A model generated the notes under the pieces. That model searched no databases. It was given only the letters and a program-made list of their open reading frames with translations, and was not told where the DNA came from. From Halorubrum tebenquichense DSM 14210 (GTDB lineage: Archaea; Halobacteriota; Halobacteria; Halobacteriales; Haloferacaceae), in the NCBI RefSeq assembly GCF_000337415.1, contig NZ_AOJD01000075.1:29691-82427 (forward strand): 52,737 nucleotides of DNA, read 5' to 3'. Of this stretch, positions 24,817-34,003 are shown piece by piece. Numbering within the stretch: the stretch's first letter is position 1; every line of letters starts with the position of its first letter. The position numbers and the translations under genes are program-made.

Positions 24817-25605
24817 ATGGACCTAGGGATCGACGGGAACGCGGCCCTCGTCACGGCGTCGTCCAGCGGACTCGGCAAGGCATCGGCGAAGGCGCTCGCG
24901 CGGGAGGGCGTGAACGTCGTCATCAACGGCCGCGACGAGGAGCGGCTGGCGGACGCGAAAGCGGAGGTCGAGGCGGTCGCGACGGGCGAGGTCGTCGCCC
25001 ACTCCGCCGACCTGACGGACGCGGACGAGATCGCGGCGCTCGTCGAGGCGACCGTCGACGAGTTCGGCACGATCGACCACCTCGTGACGAGCGCCGGCGG
25101 CCCGCCGTCGGGCGCGTTCCTCGACACCGACGACGAGGACTGGCAGCACGCCTACGACCTGCTCGTGATGAGCGTCGTCCGGCTGGCGCGGGCGTCGTAT
25201 CCCCACCTCAAGGAGGGCGACGGCGGGACCATCGTCAACATCACGTCTCGCAGCGTGAAGGAGGCCCTCGACAGCCTCGTCCTCTCGAACGCGGTCCGGA
25301 TGGGCGTCATCGGACTGGAGAAGACGCTCTCGAAGGAGTTCGCCCCGGAGGTCCGCGCCAACGCCGTCCTGCCGGGCCCCCACGAGACGAGCCGGATCCG
25401 CGACCTCGTCGAGGCCGCCGTCGAGCGCGGCGAGTACGACTCCTACGAGGAGGGGCTCGGCGACTGGGCGGGCAACCCGCTCGACCGGATCGGCGACCCG
25501 ATGGAGCTCGGCGACACCGTCGCGTTCCTCTCGTCGCCGAAGTCGGGCTTCGTCAACGGCACCGCGCTACCGATCGACGGGGGGGCGACCGGAGCGAACC
25601 TATGA
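24817..25605 (+). CDS. Atypical short-chain dehydrogenase/reductase-like protein
   Basis: A 262-residue Rossmann-fold protein. The nucleotide loop reads TASSSGLGKA where TGxxxGIG is usual, and NNAG is replaced by TSAGG. The catalytic YxxxK is absent: the aligned residues are SNAVR (Ser and Arg) in LVLSNAVRMGVIG. This matches a known BKR-like SDR subgroup lacking a perfect tetrad. A role as a dehydrogenase of a 2-keto-3-deoxy sugar acid fits the gene order but conflicts with the missing Tyr/Lys, so function is open. Its stop overlaps the cupin start. Confidence 0.8.
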   Translation: MDLGIDGNAALVTASSSGLGKASAKALAREGVNVVINGRDEERLADAKAEVEAVATGEVVAHSADLTDADEIAALVEATVDEFGTIDHLVTSAGGPPSGAFLDTDDEDWQHAYDLLVMSVVRLARASYPHLKEGDGGTIVNITSRSVKEALDSLVLSNAVRMGVIGLEKTLSKEFAPEVRANAVLPGPHETSRIRDLVEAAVERGEYDSYEEGLGDWAGNPLDRIGDPMELGDTVAFLSSPKSGFVNGTALPIDGGATGANL

Positions 25606-25949
25606 GGCCGGTCGCGTTCGACGAGGCGGAGAGCTACGAGCCCGACGAGGGGTGGCGGCGCGTCTCGATGGCCGGCAGCGACCGGTTCTCCTTCGAGTGG
25701 TTCGAGAAGCCGCCGGGACACAGCTCGCCGACGCACGACCACGAGAACGAGCAGGTGTGCCTCTGTCTGGAGGGCGAACTCACGGTCGCGACCGAGGGCG
25801 ACTCGGTCACGCTCGAAAAGAACGACTCGGTCCTCCTGGAGTCGAACGAGCCCCACCGCGTCGAGAACACCGGCGACGAGCGCGCGGTCGGCCTCGACGT
25901 GTTCGCGCCCGGCCGCTCGTTCGACTTCTGGACGGACCGCGAGGAGTGA
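25602..25949 (+). CDS. Small cupin-domain protein
   Basis: A 115-residue single cupin. Motif 1 is HDHENEQVCLCLEGE with the metal-type His/His/Glu; motif 2 is VLLESNEPHRVENTG with the fourth His. A metal site is therefore likely. Small cupins of this kind in sugar clusters act as isomerases, lactonases or sensors; none can be chosen here. It overlaps the SDR gene by four bases (ATGA), which makes the two translationally coupled. Confidence 0.88.
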   Translation: MRPVAFDEAESYEPDEGWRRVSMAGSDRFSFEWFEKPPGHSSPTHDHENEQVCLCLEGELTVATEGDSVTLEKNDSVLLESNEPHRVENTGDERAVGLDVFAPGRSFDFWTDREE

Positions 25950-25970
25950 GATGAACGGAGGGAGCCAGCG

Positions 25971-26792
25971 ATGAAGTACCTCGCACGCACGGCGACCGGC
26001 GACCCGCTGCTCGGCGACGAGGAGGGGTACGTCCCCCTCGGCGCGGTCGAACCGGACGCGGAGCGCGTCCGCGACGCGCTTCCCCGAGCGGCCGCGGGGA
26101 CGCTCGGCGACGCCGCCGACGCGACCGCCGACCCGGTCCCCGCAGAAGACCTGTCGTTCGGCGCGCCGCTCGCGTCGTTCGGGAAGCTGTGGGGGATCGG
26201 CCTGAACTACGAGGAGCACGCCGGCGACCTCGACGAGCAGCGCCCCGCGGAGCCGGCGAGTTTCATGAAGCCGTCCTCGGTCCTGACGGGACCGGGCGGG
26301 CCGATCCGGCTGCCGCCGGAGTCGCAGAGCGAGCGGGTGACCGCCGAGGCGGAGCTCGCGGTCGTGATGGGGCGGACGTGTCGGAACGTCGCCGAGGACG
26401 GGGTCGAGGACGTGATCGCGGGCTTCCTCCCCGTGATCGACATGACCGCGGAGGACGTGCTCCAGCGGAACCCGCGGTTCCTCACGCGGGCGAAGAGCTA
26501 CGACACGTTCCTCGTGCCCGGTCCCGCGATCGCGGTGCCGGAGGGGCCGCTCGACTTGGCGGGGCTCTCGGTGCGGACCGAGGTCAACGGGGAGGTGCGG
26601 GCCGAAAACGAGATCCGGAACATGCTGTTCCCGCCGGCTGAGATCGTCTCGTTCCACTCCGACGTGATGACGCTGGAGCCGGGCGACCTGTTCAGCACGG
26701 GGACGCCCGGCGCGGCCCCGATCGACCCCGGCGACGAGGTGCGGGCGGTCGTCGAGTCGGTCGGGTCCGTCGGCGCGCCGGTGACGCGGTAG
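25971..26792 (+). CDS. Fumarylacetoacetate hydrolase-family protein
   Basis: A 273-residue protein. LWGIGLNYEEHAGD, FMKPSSVLTGPGGPIRLP and TAEAELAVVMG (metal-binding Glu pair) are the standard FAH signatures, followed by FSTGTPGAAPIDPGDEV near the C-terminus. The family cleaves C-C bonds of diketo acids or decarboxylates/hydrates similar compounds. In haloarchaeal deoxy-sugar breakdown an FAH enzyme cleaves 2,4-diketo-3-deoxy acids, which suits this cluster. It starts 21 bases after the cupin, so it belongs to the same operon. Confidence 0.9.
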   Translation: MKYLARTATGDPLLGDEEGYVPLGAVEPDAERVRDALPRAAAGTLGDAADATADPVPAEDLSFGAPLASFGKLWGIGLNYEEHAGDLDEQRPAEPASFMKPSSVLTGPGGPIRLPPESQSERVTAEAELAVVMGRTCRNVAEDGVEDVIAGFLPVIDMTAEDVLQRNPRFLTRAKSYDTFLVPGPAIAVPEGPLDLAGLSVRTEVNGEVRAENEIRNMLFPPAEIVSFHSDVMTLEPGDLFSTGTPGAAPIDPGDEVRAVVESVGSVGAPVTR

Positions 26793-26845
26793 GCCGTCGA
26801 CGCACCCACCGACAGCGTTTTTCGCCGCGGCCGCCGAGCGGGAGC

Positions 26846-29566
26846 GTGAACCTTCGGGGGCCGATCGTCTCCGTCGGGGAGGCGCGGACGGTGTCGACGT
26901 CGTACGGCGAGCGCGACTGCCGCGAGGTGCGCGTTCGGCCCGACCGCGGCGCGGGCGAGCCGGTCGACGTGACGCTGTGGGGGAAGTGGACGGAGACGGC
27001 GGAACACGCCGAGACCGGGATGGAACTGCTCGTCACGGAGACCGAGGAGGACGAGTACCGCGGCGAGGTCGGGTACGCGACGACCGACGAGTCGTGGGTC
27101 GTCCTCGAACCCGACTTCCTCGTCGACGTGACCGGGATCCGGTCGTGGGTGCAGTGCCCGCGGATGTACTACCTGAACAAGCTCTCCGGGATCCCGCTCA
27201 ACTACCCGGTGGTCAAGGGGACCATCGTCCACGAGGTGTTCGGCGACCTGCTGCGCGGGGTGGACCTCGAAGCGTCCATCGCCGACCGCGTGGACGAGGC
27301 CGGGCTGGAGCTCGGCCTGCTCGGGTACGAGCGCGAGGAGGTCGAAGACGAGGTGCGCCGCAACGCCGCGGCCGTCGAGGGGTGGCTCGCCCAGGGGACG
27401 CTCTCCGACGAGGACACGTGGCGCTCGGAGTTCACCCTCATCTCGCCCACCTTCGGCCTGAAGGGCCGGGCGGACGCCTTGCGGCGCGGCACCCCGGTCG
27501 AGCTGAAGACCGGGAAGAACACCAAGCGGGAGCCGCGCTTCCACGACAAGGTACAGGCCGCCTGCTACGCCCTAATGCTCGACGAGCGCGGCGTCGACCC
27601 GGACATCGGCACGCTGCTGTACACGAAAAACACCGCCTTGGACCGCAACGAGGAGTCGGGCGACCTCGCGCCCGCCAAGGAGTTCACCGTCGGCCGCGGG
27701 TTCTTAGAGTTCGTCGTGCGCGAGCGCAACGCCCTCGCCGCGATGGAGTGGCGCGCGCTCAACGACCCCGGCGAGCGCCCGACCGTGCCGACGGGGTACG
27801 AGGCGGACGCGACGTGTAGCTACTGCTTCGAGCAGGACGCCTGTATGGTCGTTTCCGGGCGGCTCGACCAGGAGTCGAAGGCGGGGCAGATCGGGACGCC
27901 GGTCCCCGACGAGGAGCGCGACTACTTCGACCGCTTCTACACCGCGATCGAGGAGGAGCGCCGCGAGACCCACGCCGAGTACCGGAAGCTGTGGGAGCAG
28001 ACGCCCGAGGAGCGCGCCGCGGACGACCGCGCGCTAATCGGGCTGGAGCCGGCCGGACAGACGGAGATCGACGACGCCCGCTGGGAGCTCCGCGCCCGCA
28101 AGCCCGGCGACGCCGTCTCGAAGCTCCGCGAGGGCGACGTGGCGCTCGCGAGCGACGGCGACCCCGTCTCGGGCCACGCCGAGCTCGGCCGGATCGTCGA
28201 ACTCGGGGGCGACGAGGTCGTCGTCGAGGCGGACGAGCCGGTCGAACTGCGCCGCCTCGACGTGTACCCCTCCGAGATCTCCGTCGACCGCTCGCTCACC
28301 GCGCTCCACGACGCGGTCCTGAAGGGGAACGAGGCGCGCAAGGACGTGCTGTTCGGGCGTCGAGAGCCGGCGTTCAGGGATCCCGCGGACCGGTCGACCG
28401 GGAGTCCCGGACCCGCCGACCCGGACGCCCCCGAGGCGTACATCGACAACAACGACGCCCAGAACGAGGCGGTCGAACTCGCGGTCGACGCCGAGGACTG
28501 CGCGCTGATCCACGGGCCGCCGGGGACCGGGAAGACGTACACCATCGCGCGGACGATCCGCGCCCTGGTCGCGGAGGGGAACCGGGTGCTGCTGTCGGCG
28601 TTCACGAACCGCGCGGTCGACAACGCCCTCGAAGCGCTGCGCGACCAGGGCTTCGACGACGTGTTACGAGTCGGGACCGAGACCGGCGTCCGCGACGACA
28701 TGCGCGACGTGCGGCTCGTCCAGCGCGGCGACCCGAACGCGAAGGCCGCAGAGCTGCGCGACGCGCCGGTCGTGGCCGCCACCACCGCGGCCTGCGGCTC
28801 CCGGGTGCTGCGCGAGTGCGAGTTCGACGTGGCCCTCGTCGACGAGGCCTCGCAGCTCACGGAGCCGGGCACCCACGCCGCGATCAACCGCGCCGACCGG
28901 TTCGTCCTCGTCGGCGACCACGAGCAGCTCCCGCCAGTCGTCCGCGCCGAGAACGACCTGAGCACCTCGCTGTTCGAGCGGCTCATCGACGCGTACCCGG
29001 AGGCGAGCGTCATGCTCGACCGCCAGTACCGCATGAGCCAGCGCATTCAGGCGTTCGCCTCCGCGGAGTTCTACGACGGCGCGCTCCGGCCCGCGACGCC
29101 CGAGGTGGCCGGGCAGACGCTCGCCGACCTCGGCGTCGACCCGGACGCGCTCGCTCCCGAACTGACCGGCGGGGTCGGGTTCGTCGACCCCGCCGGCGAG
29201 CGCGACGGGAACCGCAACGTCCGCGAGGCGGAGCGCGTCGCCGCGGTCGTCGACGCCTACGTCGCGGCCGGCGTCGACCCGGACGACATCGGCGTGATCG
29301 CGCCCTTCCGGGCGCAGGTCGCGGAGATCGGCCGCCGGACCGACGTGACCGTCGACACCGTCGACCGCTTCCAGGGCTCCTCGAAGGAGGTGATCGTCGT
29401 CTCGCTGGTGGCGACCGGCGACCTCGACGGGCCCATCTTCGAGGACCACCGCCGCGTGAACGTGGCGCTCACGCGGGCGAAAAAGCAGCTGACGATCGTC
29501 GGCGACGCCGACGCCCTCGGCTTCGACCCCTTCTACGCGCGGCTGCTGGAGTGGGCGCGACGGTGA
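26846..29566 (+). CDS. Dna2-like nuclease-helicase (PD-D/ExK nuclease plus SF1 helicase, Fe-S)
   Basis: A 906-residue protein from a GTG start. Residues 1-95 resemble an OB-type strand-rich domain. The RecB/Cas4-like nuclease follows: Cys104 (WVQCPRMYY), KGTIVHEVF, GRADAL and VELKTGK, with the remaining cysteines in CSYCFEQDAC near 324, so a four-Cys Fe-S site is intact. The helicase has Walker A IHGPPGTGKT near 555, VDEASQLTE near 668, and motifs DRQYRMS and NVALTRAKKQL. It likely processes flaps or DNA ends in replication and repair. Not related to the sugar cluster. Confidence 0.9.
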   Translation: MNLRGPIVSVGEARTVSTSYGERDCREVRVRPDRGAGEPVDVTLWGKWTETAEHAETGMELLVTETEEDEYRGEVGYATTDESWVVLEPDFLVDVTGIRSWVQCPRMYYLNKLSGIPLNYPVVKGTIVHEVFGDLLRGVDLEASIADRVDEAGLELGLLGYEREEVEDEVRRNAAAVEGWLAQGTLSDEDTWRSEFTLISPTFGLKGRADALRRGTPVELKTGKNTKREPRFHDKVQAACYALMLDERGVDPDIGTLLYTKNTALDRNEESGDLAPAKEFTVGRGFLEFVVRERNALAAMEWRALNDPGERPTVPTGYEADATCSYCFEQDACMVVSGRLDQESKAGQIGTPVPDEERDYFDRFYTAIEEERRETHAEYRKLWEQTPEERAADDRALIGLEPAGQTEIDDARWELRARKPGDAVSKLREGDVALASDGDPVSGHAELGRIVELGGDEVVVEADEPVELRRLDVYPSEISVDRSLTALHDAVLKGNEARKDVLFGRREPAFRDPADRSTGSPGPADPDAPEAYIDNNDAQNEAVELAVDAEDCALIHGPPGTGKTYTIARTIRALVAEGNRVLLSAFTNRAVDNALEALRDQGFDDVLRVGTETGVRDDMRDVRLVQRGDPNAKAAELRDAPVVAATTAACGSRVLRECEFDVALVDEASQLTEPGTHAAINRADRFVLVGDHEQLPPVVRAENDLSTSLFERLIDAYPEASVMLDRQYRMSQRIQAFASAEFYDGALRPATPEVAGQTLADLGVDPDALAPELTGGVGFVDPAGERDGNRNVREAERVAAVVDAYVAAGVDPDDIGVIAPFRAQVAEIGRRTDVTVDTVDRFQGSSKEVIVVSLVATGDLDGPIFEDHRRVNVALTRAKKQLTIVGDADALGFDPFYARLLEWARR

Positions 29567-29604
29567 CGGGGCGGTGACGCGACGGTGACGCGGGACCGAG
29601 ACGG

Positions 29605-30321
29605 TCAGTTCTCGTCCGCGTCGGACGGCGACTCGGTCACGATCCCCGGTTCCTTGCTCGCGATCACGACGATCCGGTCGGTGAGGTCCTCGACTGCGTT
29701 GGCGAGCTCGTCCAGCAGGATCGCGAGCTCCCGGTAGACGAGGGGCTGGTCGACCGCATCGTCGGCGAACACGGTCGCTATCGCGTCGTTGCGGAGGTCG
29801 TCGCACTCGCTCTCCAGTTCGCGGATCGCCTCGATCCCCTCGGTCAGCGTCTCCGTGGCGTCGGCGCGCGCCAGCCCCCTGACGAACCCCCCGACGACGC
29901 CGTCGAGGACCGCGACCATCTCGGCGATCCGGGCGGCCATCTCGCGCATGTCGTCGAAGGCGTCGACGCCTGCGTCGGGTCGCATCATCGCCACTTCCTG
30001 TGCGATCCGCTCGGTGTGATTCGCGACCACGTCCAGTTCGTTGTAGAAGTCGAGCAGGGCGGACTCGTTGAAGTTGATCCGGGTGTTCAACAGTCCGATG
30101 TCGTCCGGGCCCGCGTCCGTGATGAGCGCCCTGAGGTCGCGGACGAGGTCGTCGCACTCGCTCTCGACGGCCCCTATCTCGTCGACCGTGTCGCGGTACG
30201 GCCCGTCCGCCGCGTACTCGTCGAGGACCCGCGGCAGGAGGGCGACGCAGTCGTCGATCCGGTCGAGGTACGCCGCGGTCTGCGTCTCCAGCCGCTCCCC
30301 GAAATCGGCCTCGGTGGTCAT
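29605..30321 (-). CDS. PhoU-like DUF47-family protein
   Basis: A 238-residue all-helical protein. Two repeats each contain the acidic metal-binding pattern: ESECDDLVRDLR near 60 and ELESECDDLRNDA near 180, with NELDVVANHTERIA and LANAVEDLTDRIVV as the partner helices. DUF47 proteins resemble PhoU and often accompany PiT-type phosphate permeases as regulators; no permease is adjacent here. The ATG at 30321 is used because the upstream extension is Pro/Gly-rich and unlike the family. Confidence 0.88.
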   Translation of the reverse strand: MTTEADFGERLETQTAAYLDRIDDCVALLPRVLDEYAADGPYRDTVDEIGAVESECDDLVRDLRALITDAGPDDIGLLNTRINFNESALLDFYNELDVVANHTERIAQEVAMMRPDAGVDAFDDMREMAARIAEMVAVLDGVVGGFVRGLARADATETLTEGIEAIRELESECDDLRNDAIATVFADDAVDQPLVYRELAILLDELANAVEDLTDRIVVIASKEPGIVTESPSDADEN

Positions 30322-30438
30322 GCCTTCATCCACGCGCGTCGCCGGTAAAGAGGTTCCCTCGCGTCCGATCGATGGTGAGGGTCCGGGCGGTCCGGTGACC
30401 GCCGGCGACCCCGCCGGCACCCGCGATCCCCGACGGCG

Positions 30439-31524
30439 TTACAGGTCGTCGACCGCGTCGAGCGCCGCCTCGACGTCGGGGACGTCGAACCAGTCGCGGT
30501 CGGTGTAGGCGTTCGTCCCGGCCGCGTACAGGTCCGAGACCGCGTCGACGACCTCGGCGGGGAGGGGAACGGGGTCAGGCTCGCAGAGCTCGCGCCAGTC
30601 GTCGATGTCGCGGCCCGCGACCGACTCCTTCGCCTCCTTCACGGCCGCGACCCAGTCGGGGTCGTTCGCCTTGTACCACTGGCGGACGACCTCTTTCGAG
30701 ACGCCGCGGCCGCCGTAGGAGAACCGGTTCTCGTCGAAGGTGCCGACCACGTCGGCGACGCGGAGCTCGCCGTCGGCGTAGAGGCACTCGATCTTCCCGT
30801 CCTCGTGGACGAACCCCGCCGCGTCGGCGCGCTCGGTGACGACGCGGTTCACGTCGCGCGCGAGCGACTCCAGCGCGTCGACGTCGGCCGCGCCCGCGAT
30901 CTCGTCCGCCTCCGCCCGGGTGAGGTAGCGGTCCTGCTGTTCGTACTTCGTCGAGAACTCCACGACCGGCTCGGGGAGGTCGACCGGCCCGTCCGGCCAC
31001 TCGTCGGGGTCGAGGCCGGCGCGGCCGTCGAGACCGAACTCCGCCGGGGTCGCGCGTCGCCGCAGACTGGAGCCGACCGGGACCCGGTTGCGGAAGACGA
31101 CCTCAAGCGGGACGAGGTAGTTGTCGCCGCCCGCGGCGTGGAAGGCGTCGTAGTCGTAGCCCGCGTGGGGCCCCTCGTACGGCAGGTCCGGCACCTGCGT
31201 CAGGTCGATGGCCATCTCGGTCGGCGGGGCGCTCGCCTCGTCGAGCGGGACGGCCACCGGCGCGTCGCTCCCGTCGTCGCCGCCGGCACTCTCTCCCGCA
31301 CCCGGGTCGGTGACGCCCCGGTAGTGGGTCGGGATCCCCTCGCGTTCCAGCAGTTCGAAGTTGAACGCGCCCATCGCGCAGAGGCTCGCCCCCTTGTTCG
31401 GGACCGCGTCGGGCATCTGTCCCCAGTCGAACACGGAGTAGGCGTCGGTGAAGACGAACCGCCCCCGGCCGAGTCCGTCGGCGGTCGCCGGCTCGTCGAC
31501 GCGGAACTCCTTGACGCTCGTCAT
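30439..31524 (-). CDS. purC: Phosphoribosylaminoimidazole-succinocarboxamide synthase
   Basis: A 361-residue purine biosynthesis enzyme (SAICAR synthase) that adds aspartate to CAIR with [16 protein letters not shown] and [18 protein letters not shown] represent the ATP-binding N-domain; [16 protein letters not shown] is the central signature; [28 protein letters not shown] covers the substrate-binding C-domain (key residues at about 240-280). Longer than bacterial PurC because of haloarchaeal acidic inserts, for example at about 70-95. A single gene, divergent from Trm56. Confidence 0.92.
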   Translation of the reverse strand: MTSVKEFRVDEPATADGLGRGRFVFTDAYSVFDWGQMPDAVPNKGASLCAMGAFNFELLEREGIPTHYRGVTDPGAGESAGGDDGSDAPVAVPLDEASAPPTEMAIDLTQVPDLPYEGPHAGYDYDAFHAAGGDNYLVPLEVVFRNRVPVGSSLRRRATPAEFGLDGRAGLDPDEWPDGPVDLPEPVVEFSTKYEQQDRYLTRAEADEIAGAADVDALESLARDVNRVVTERADAAGFVHEDGKIECLYADGELRVADVVGTFDENRFSYGGRGVSKEVVRQWYKANDPDWVAAVKEAKESVAGRDIDDWRELCEPDPVPLPAEVVDAVSDLYAAGTNAYTDRDWFDVPDVEAALDAVDDL

Positions 31525-31711
31525 GGGTCACACCGCGGCCGCCTCCCACATGAAACTTCCAGTTACGTGGTCACCTCAATGCGTCTCGCCCTCATTCGAT
31601 CCACATATGCGGATCAGAACGGGCGCGGCGGCAGGCCGCGACGGCGGCGACGCTGGCGGGCCGCGCGGTCGCATCGAAAGCGACACCCGGATCGGTCTCC
31701 CACCGCGTGGC

Positions 31712-32344
31712 ATGAACGACGCGCGCGAGGTCGTCGTCCTCCGCTACGGCCACCGGCCGGGACGCGACGACCGCATGACGACGCACGTGGGACTCACGGC
31801 GCGGGCGCTCGGCGCGGACCGGGTGATCTTCCCCGACAACGCCGGCCAGTCTGCGGAGACCGTCCGCGACATCACCGACCGGTTCGGCGGCCCCTTCGCC
31901 GTCGAACTGCGCGACGACCAGAAGGCGATCGTCCGCGAGTTCGACGGGGTCGTCGTCCACCTCACGATGTACGGCGAGCGCATCCAGGACGTGGAAGGCG
32001 AGATACGCGAGGCGGCCGGTATCGACGACGCGACCGCGGGCGGGTCACCGCCCGTGCCCCGCGACGTCCTCGTCGTCGTCGGCGGCGAGAAGGTGCCGTG
32101 GGCGCTGTACGAGCGCGCCGACTTCAACGTGGGCGTGACGAACCAGCCGCACTCCGAGGTCGCCGGACTCGCGGTGTTCCTCGACCGGCTGTTCGACGGG
32201 ACCGAACTGGACCGCGAGTGGGCGGACGCCGACCGCCGAGTCGTCCCGGAGGCGACCGGAAAGACGGTCATCGACGCGGACGGGGAAGCGAACGGAGAGG
32301 GCGGCGAGGGCGCGGACGGGGAGGCGACAGACTCGGAGAACTGA
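31712..32344 (+). CDS. trm56: tRNA (cytidine(56)-2'-O)-methyltransferase
   Basis: A 210-residue SPOUT-class enzyme that methylates C56 in the T-loop of archaeal tRNAs. The family N-terminus VVVLRYGHRPGRDDR followed by MTTHVGLTARALGA is unmistakable; VLVVVGGEKVPWALYERAD and NVGVTNQPHSEVAGLAVFLDRL make up the SAM-binding knot region. The C-terminal 40 residues are a variable acidic tail. The ATG at 31712 begins right before the signature. Confidence 0.93.
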   Translation: MNDAREVVVLRYGHRPGRDDRMTTHVGLTARALGADRVIFPDNAGQSAETVRDITDRFGGPFAVELRDDQKAIVREFDGVVVHLTMYGERIQDVEGEIREAAGIDDATAGGSPPVPRDVLVVVGGEKVPWALYERADFNVGVTNQPHSEVAGLAVFLDRLFDGTELDREWADADRRVVPEATGKTVIDADGEANGEGGEGADGEATDSEN

Positions 32345-32366
32345 TCCGGGGCAACCGTCCGGTCGC

Positions 32367-33857
32367 TCAGCGCTCGTCGCCCGCGCCGCGCCGCGGGCGA
32401 CCGTCGCCGTCGTCGATCGCCTCCGGCGTCCCGCTCAGGATTCCGCGCAGTTCGGACATCGGCTCGCCGACCTCGATCCCCCGGTCGGTGATCCGAAACT
32501 CGCGGATCGTCCGCTCGAAGTCGGTCGTCCGCTTTTTCAACACGCCGATCGCCTTCCGGAGTTCGCCGTCCAGTTCGAGGTGGCGCAGGAAGATGATGTT
32601 GTCCGCGAGGTAGCTGATGTTCTCCATCGTCGCCCGGAACTCCCCCGTGATGTTGCGCGTCTCGTCGACGAGGATCGTCGTCACCCCCATGTTCTTGAGG
32701 TACCGGCCCAGCGCGTGCATCTGCTGGAGCATCGTTCCGTCGGTGCCGCGGAGCGTCAGCCGGTACCCGGCGATGCCGTCGACCATCACGATCTTCGCGT
32801 CCCGCGCTTCGACCTCCTCGCGGACCATCCGCGCGAACTCCTGTGGCGACCGCTCCAACGCCTCCACCTCGGTCACCTGTAGGGTCCCCTGTTCGATCAT
32901 CTCGTCGACCGGGACGCCGATCGCCCGCGACCGGCTGAGGAACGTCTCCTCGCTCTCTTCGAACAGGTAGATGACGGAGCGCTCGCCGTGTTCGGCGGCC
33001 TCCCGCATGAACTGCGTGGCGAGAGTGGTCTTGCCGACGCCCGTCGGCCCGCTCACGATGCTGACGGTGCCCCGTTCGATCCCGCCGTTGAGCAGCGCGT
33101 CGACCTCGGGGACGCCCGAGGAGATCTGCTCGAAGTCGAACTCGGCCTCGTGTTCGCCGGGCTGTAAGGCGGGGTAGACCTCGACGCCCGCGTCGGTGAC
33201 CCGATAGGCGTGTTCCCCGCTCCGGGTCGACGACCCGCGGAACTTCGGAACGGCGATCGTCTTGCCGTACCCCGCCTTGTCCAGCCGGATCGTGCCGTCG
33301 GTGACGAACTCGAGGTCGTCCGTCGGCAGCGCCTCGGTGTCCTGAACCGTGAACAGCACCGTCGCGTCCCGGTCTTTCAGGAAGCGCATGAAGCCGACGA
33401 CCTGCTTGCGGAACTGGTAGTCGTCGGACATGAGAAACCGGAGCTGCGTCAGCGGGTCGACGACGACGCGGTCGGGGTCGACCGCGGTCACGCCCTCGAC
33501 GATCCGCTCCGTGATCGGCTCCTGTTCGACCTCCTCGGGCGCAAAGACCTCGTACGACTGATCTTCGGTGAACACGTCCGCGCCGGGACTCAAATCGAGG
33601 AACTCGATCGCGTCGGTGTCGAACCCGAGCGCCTCGGCGTTCGCCTTCAGGTCGCCCACGTCCTCTTCGAGGTTGATGAACAGGGCGGTCTCGCCGCGCT
33701 CGGCCCCGGCGGCGAGGAAGTGGAGACTGAGGATCGTCTTCCCGCTCCCCGCCTGTCCGCGGATCATGTAACTTCGCTCTCGGATGAGTCCCCCGGACAG
33801 GACCTCGTCGAGGCCGGAGATACCGGTCGAGAGCCGAGTGGGTGACGACTGAGTCAT
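32367..33857 (-). CDS. KaiC-like double-domain RecA-type ATPase
   Basis: A 496-residue protein with two RecA-like domains. Walker A motifs are GQAGSGKT (about 34-41) and GPTGVGKT (about 268-275); hydrophobic-Asp Walker B segments are DRVVVDPLTQL and KIVMVDGIAGY. The first half ends around 230 with VTDGTIRLDK, as in KaiC-type proteins. The cyanobacterial Ser/Thr autophosphorylation pair and KaiA/KaiB genes are not seen, so this is a KaiC-like signalling ATPase rather than a clock. It is divergent from a LOV-type histidine kinase 146 bases away. Confidence 0.88.
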   Translation of the reverse strand: MTQSSPTRLSTGISGLDEVLSGGLIRERSYMIRGQAGSGKTILSLHFLAAGAERGETALFINLEEDVGDLKANAEALGFDTDAIEFLDLSPGADVFTEDQSYEVFAPEEVEQEPITERIVEGVTAVDPDRVVVDPLTQLRFLMSDDYQFRKQVVGFMRFLKDRDATVLFTVQDTEALPTDDLEFVTDGTIRLDKAGYGKTIAVPKFRGSSTRSGEHAYRVTDAGVEVYPALQPGEHEAEFDFEQISSGVPEVDALLNGGIERGTVSIVSGPTGVGKTTLATQFMREAAEHGERSVIYLFEESEETFLSRSRAIGVPVDEMIEQGTLQVTEVEALERSPQEFARMVREEVEARDAKIVMVDGIAGYRLTLRGTDGTMLQQMHALGRYLKNMGVTTILVDETRNITGEFRATMENISYLADNIIFLRHLELDGELRKAIGVLKKRTTDFERTIREFRITDRGIEVGEPMSELRGILSGTPEAIDDGDGRPRRGAGDER

Positions 33858-33879
33858 GTTCGCTGCGTACTCGGCGACC

Positions 33880-33891
33880 GGGCATAAGCGT
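33880..33891 (-). promoter_or_regulatory. TATA-like box for the KaiC-like gene
   Basis: Minus-strand sequence around CGCTTATGCC lies about 24-33 bases before the ATG at 33857. It is weaker than other boxes in this window. Confidence 0.35.
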
Positions 33892-34003
33892 GTGTGGCGG
33901 CCGGGGGAGGATCGTCGGCGGCGAGCCTCGCCGTCGATGGTCGCGGCCGTCGACTCGAATTTTCCGTACCTCTTAGTGGATGTGGGTCGTAATTCTAACA
34001 GAG

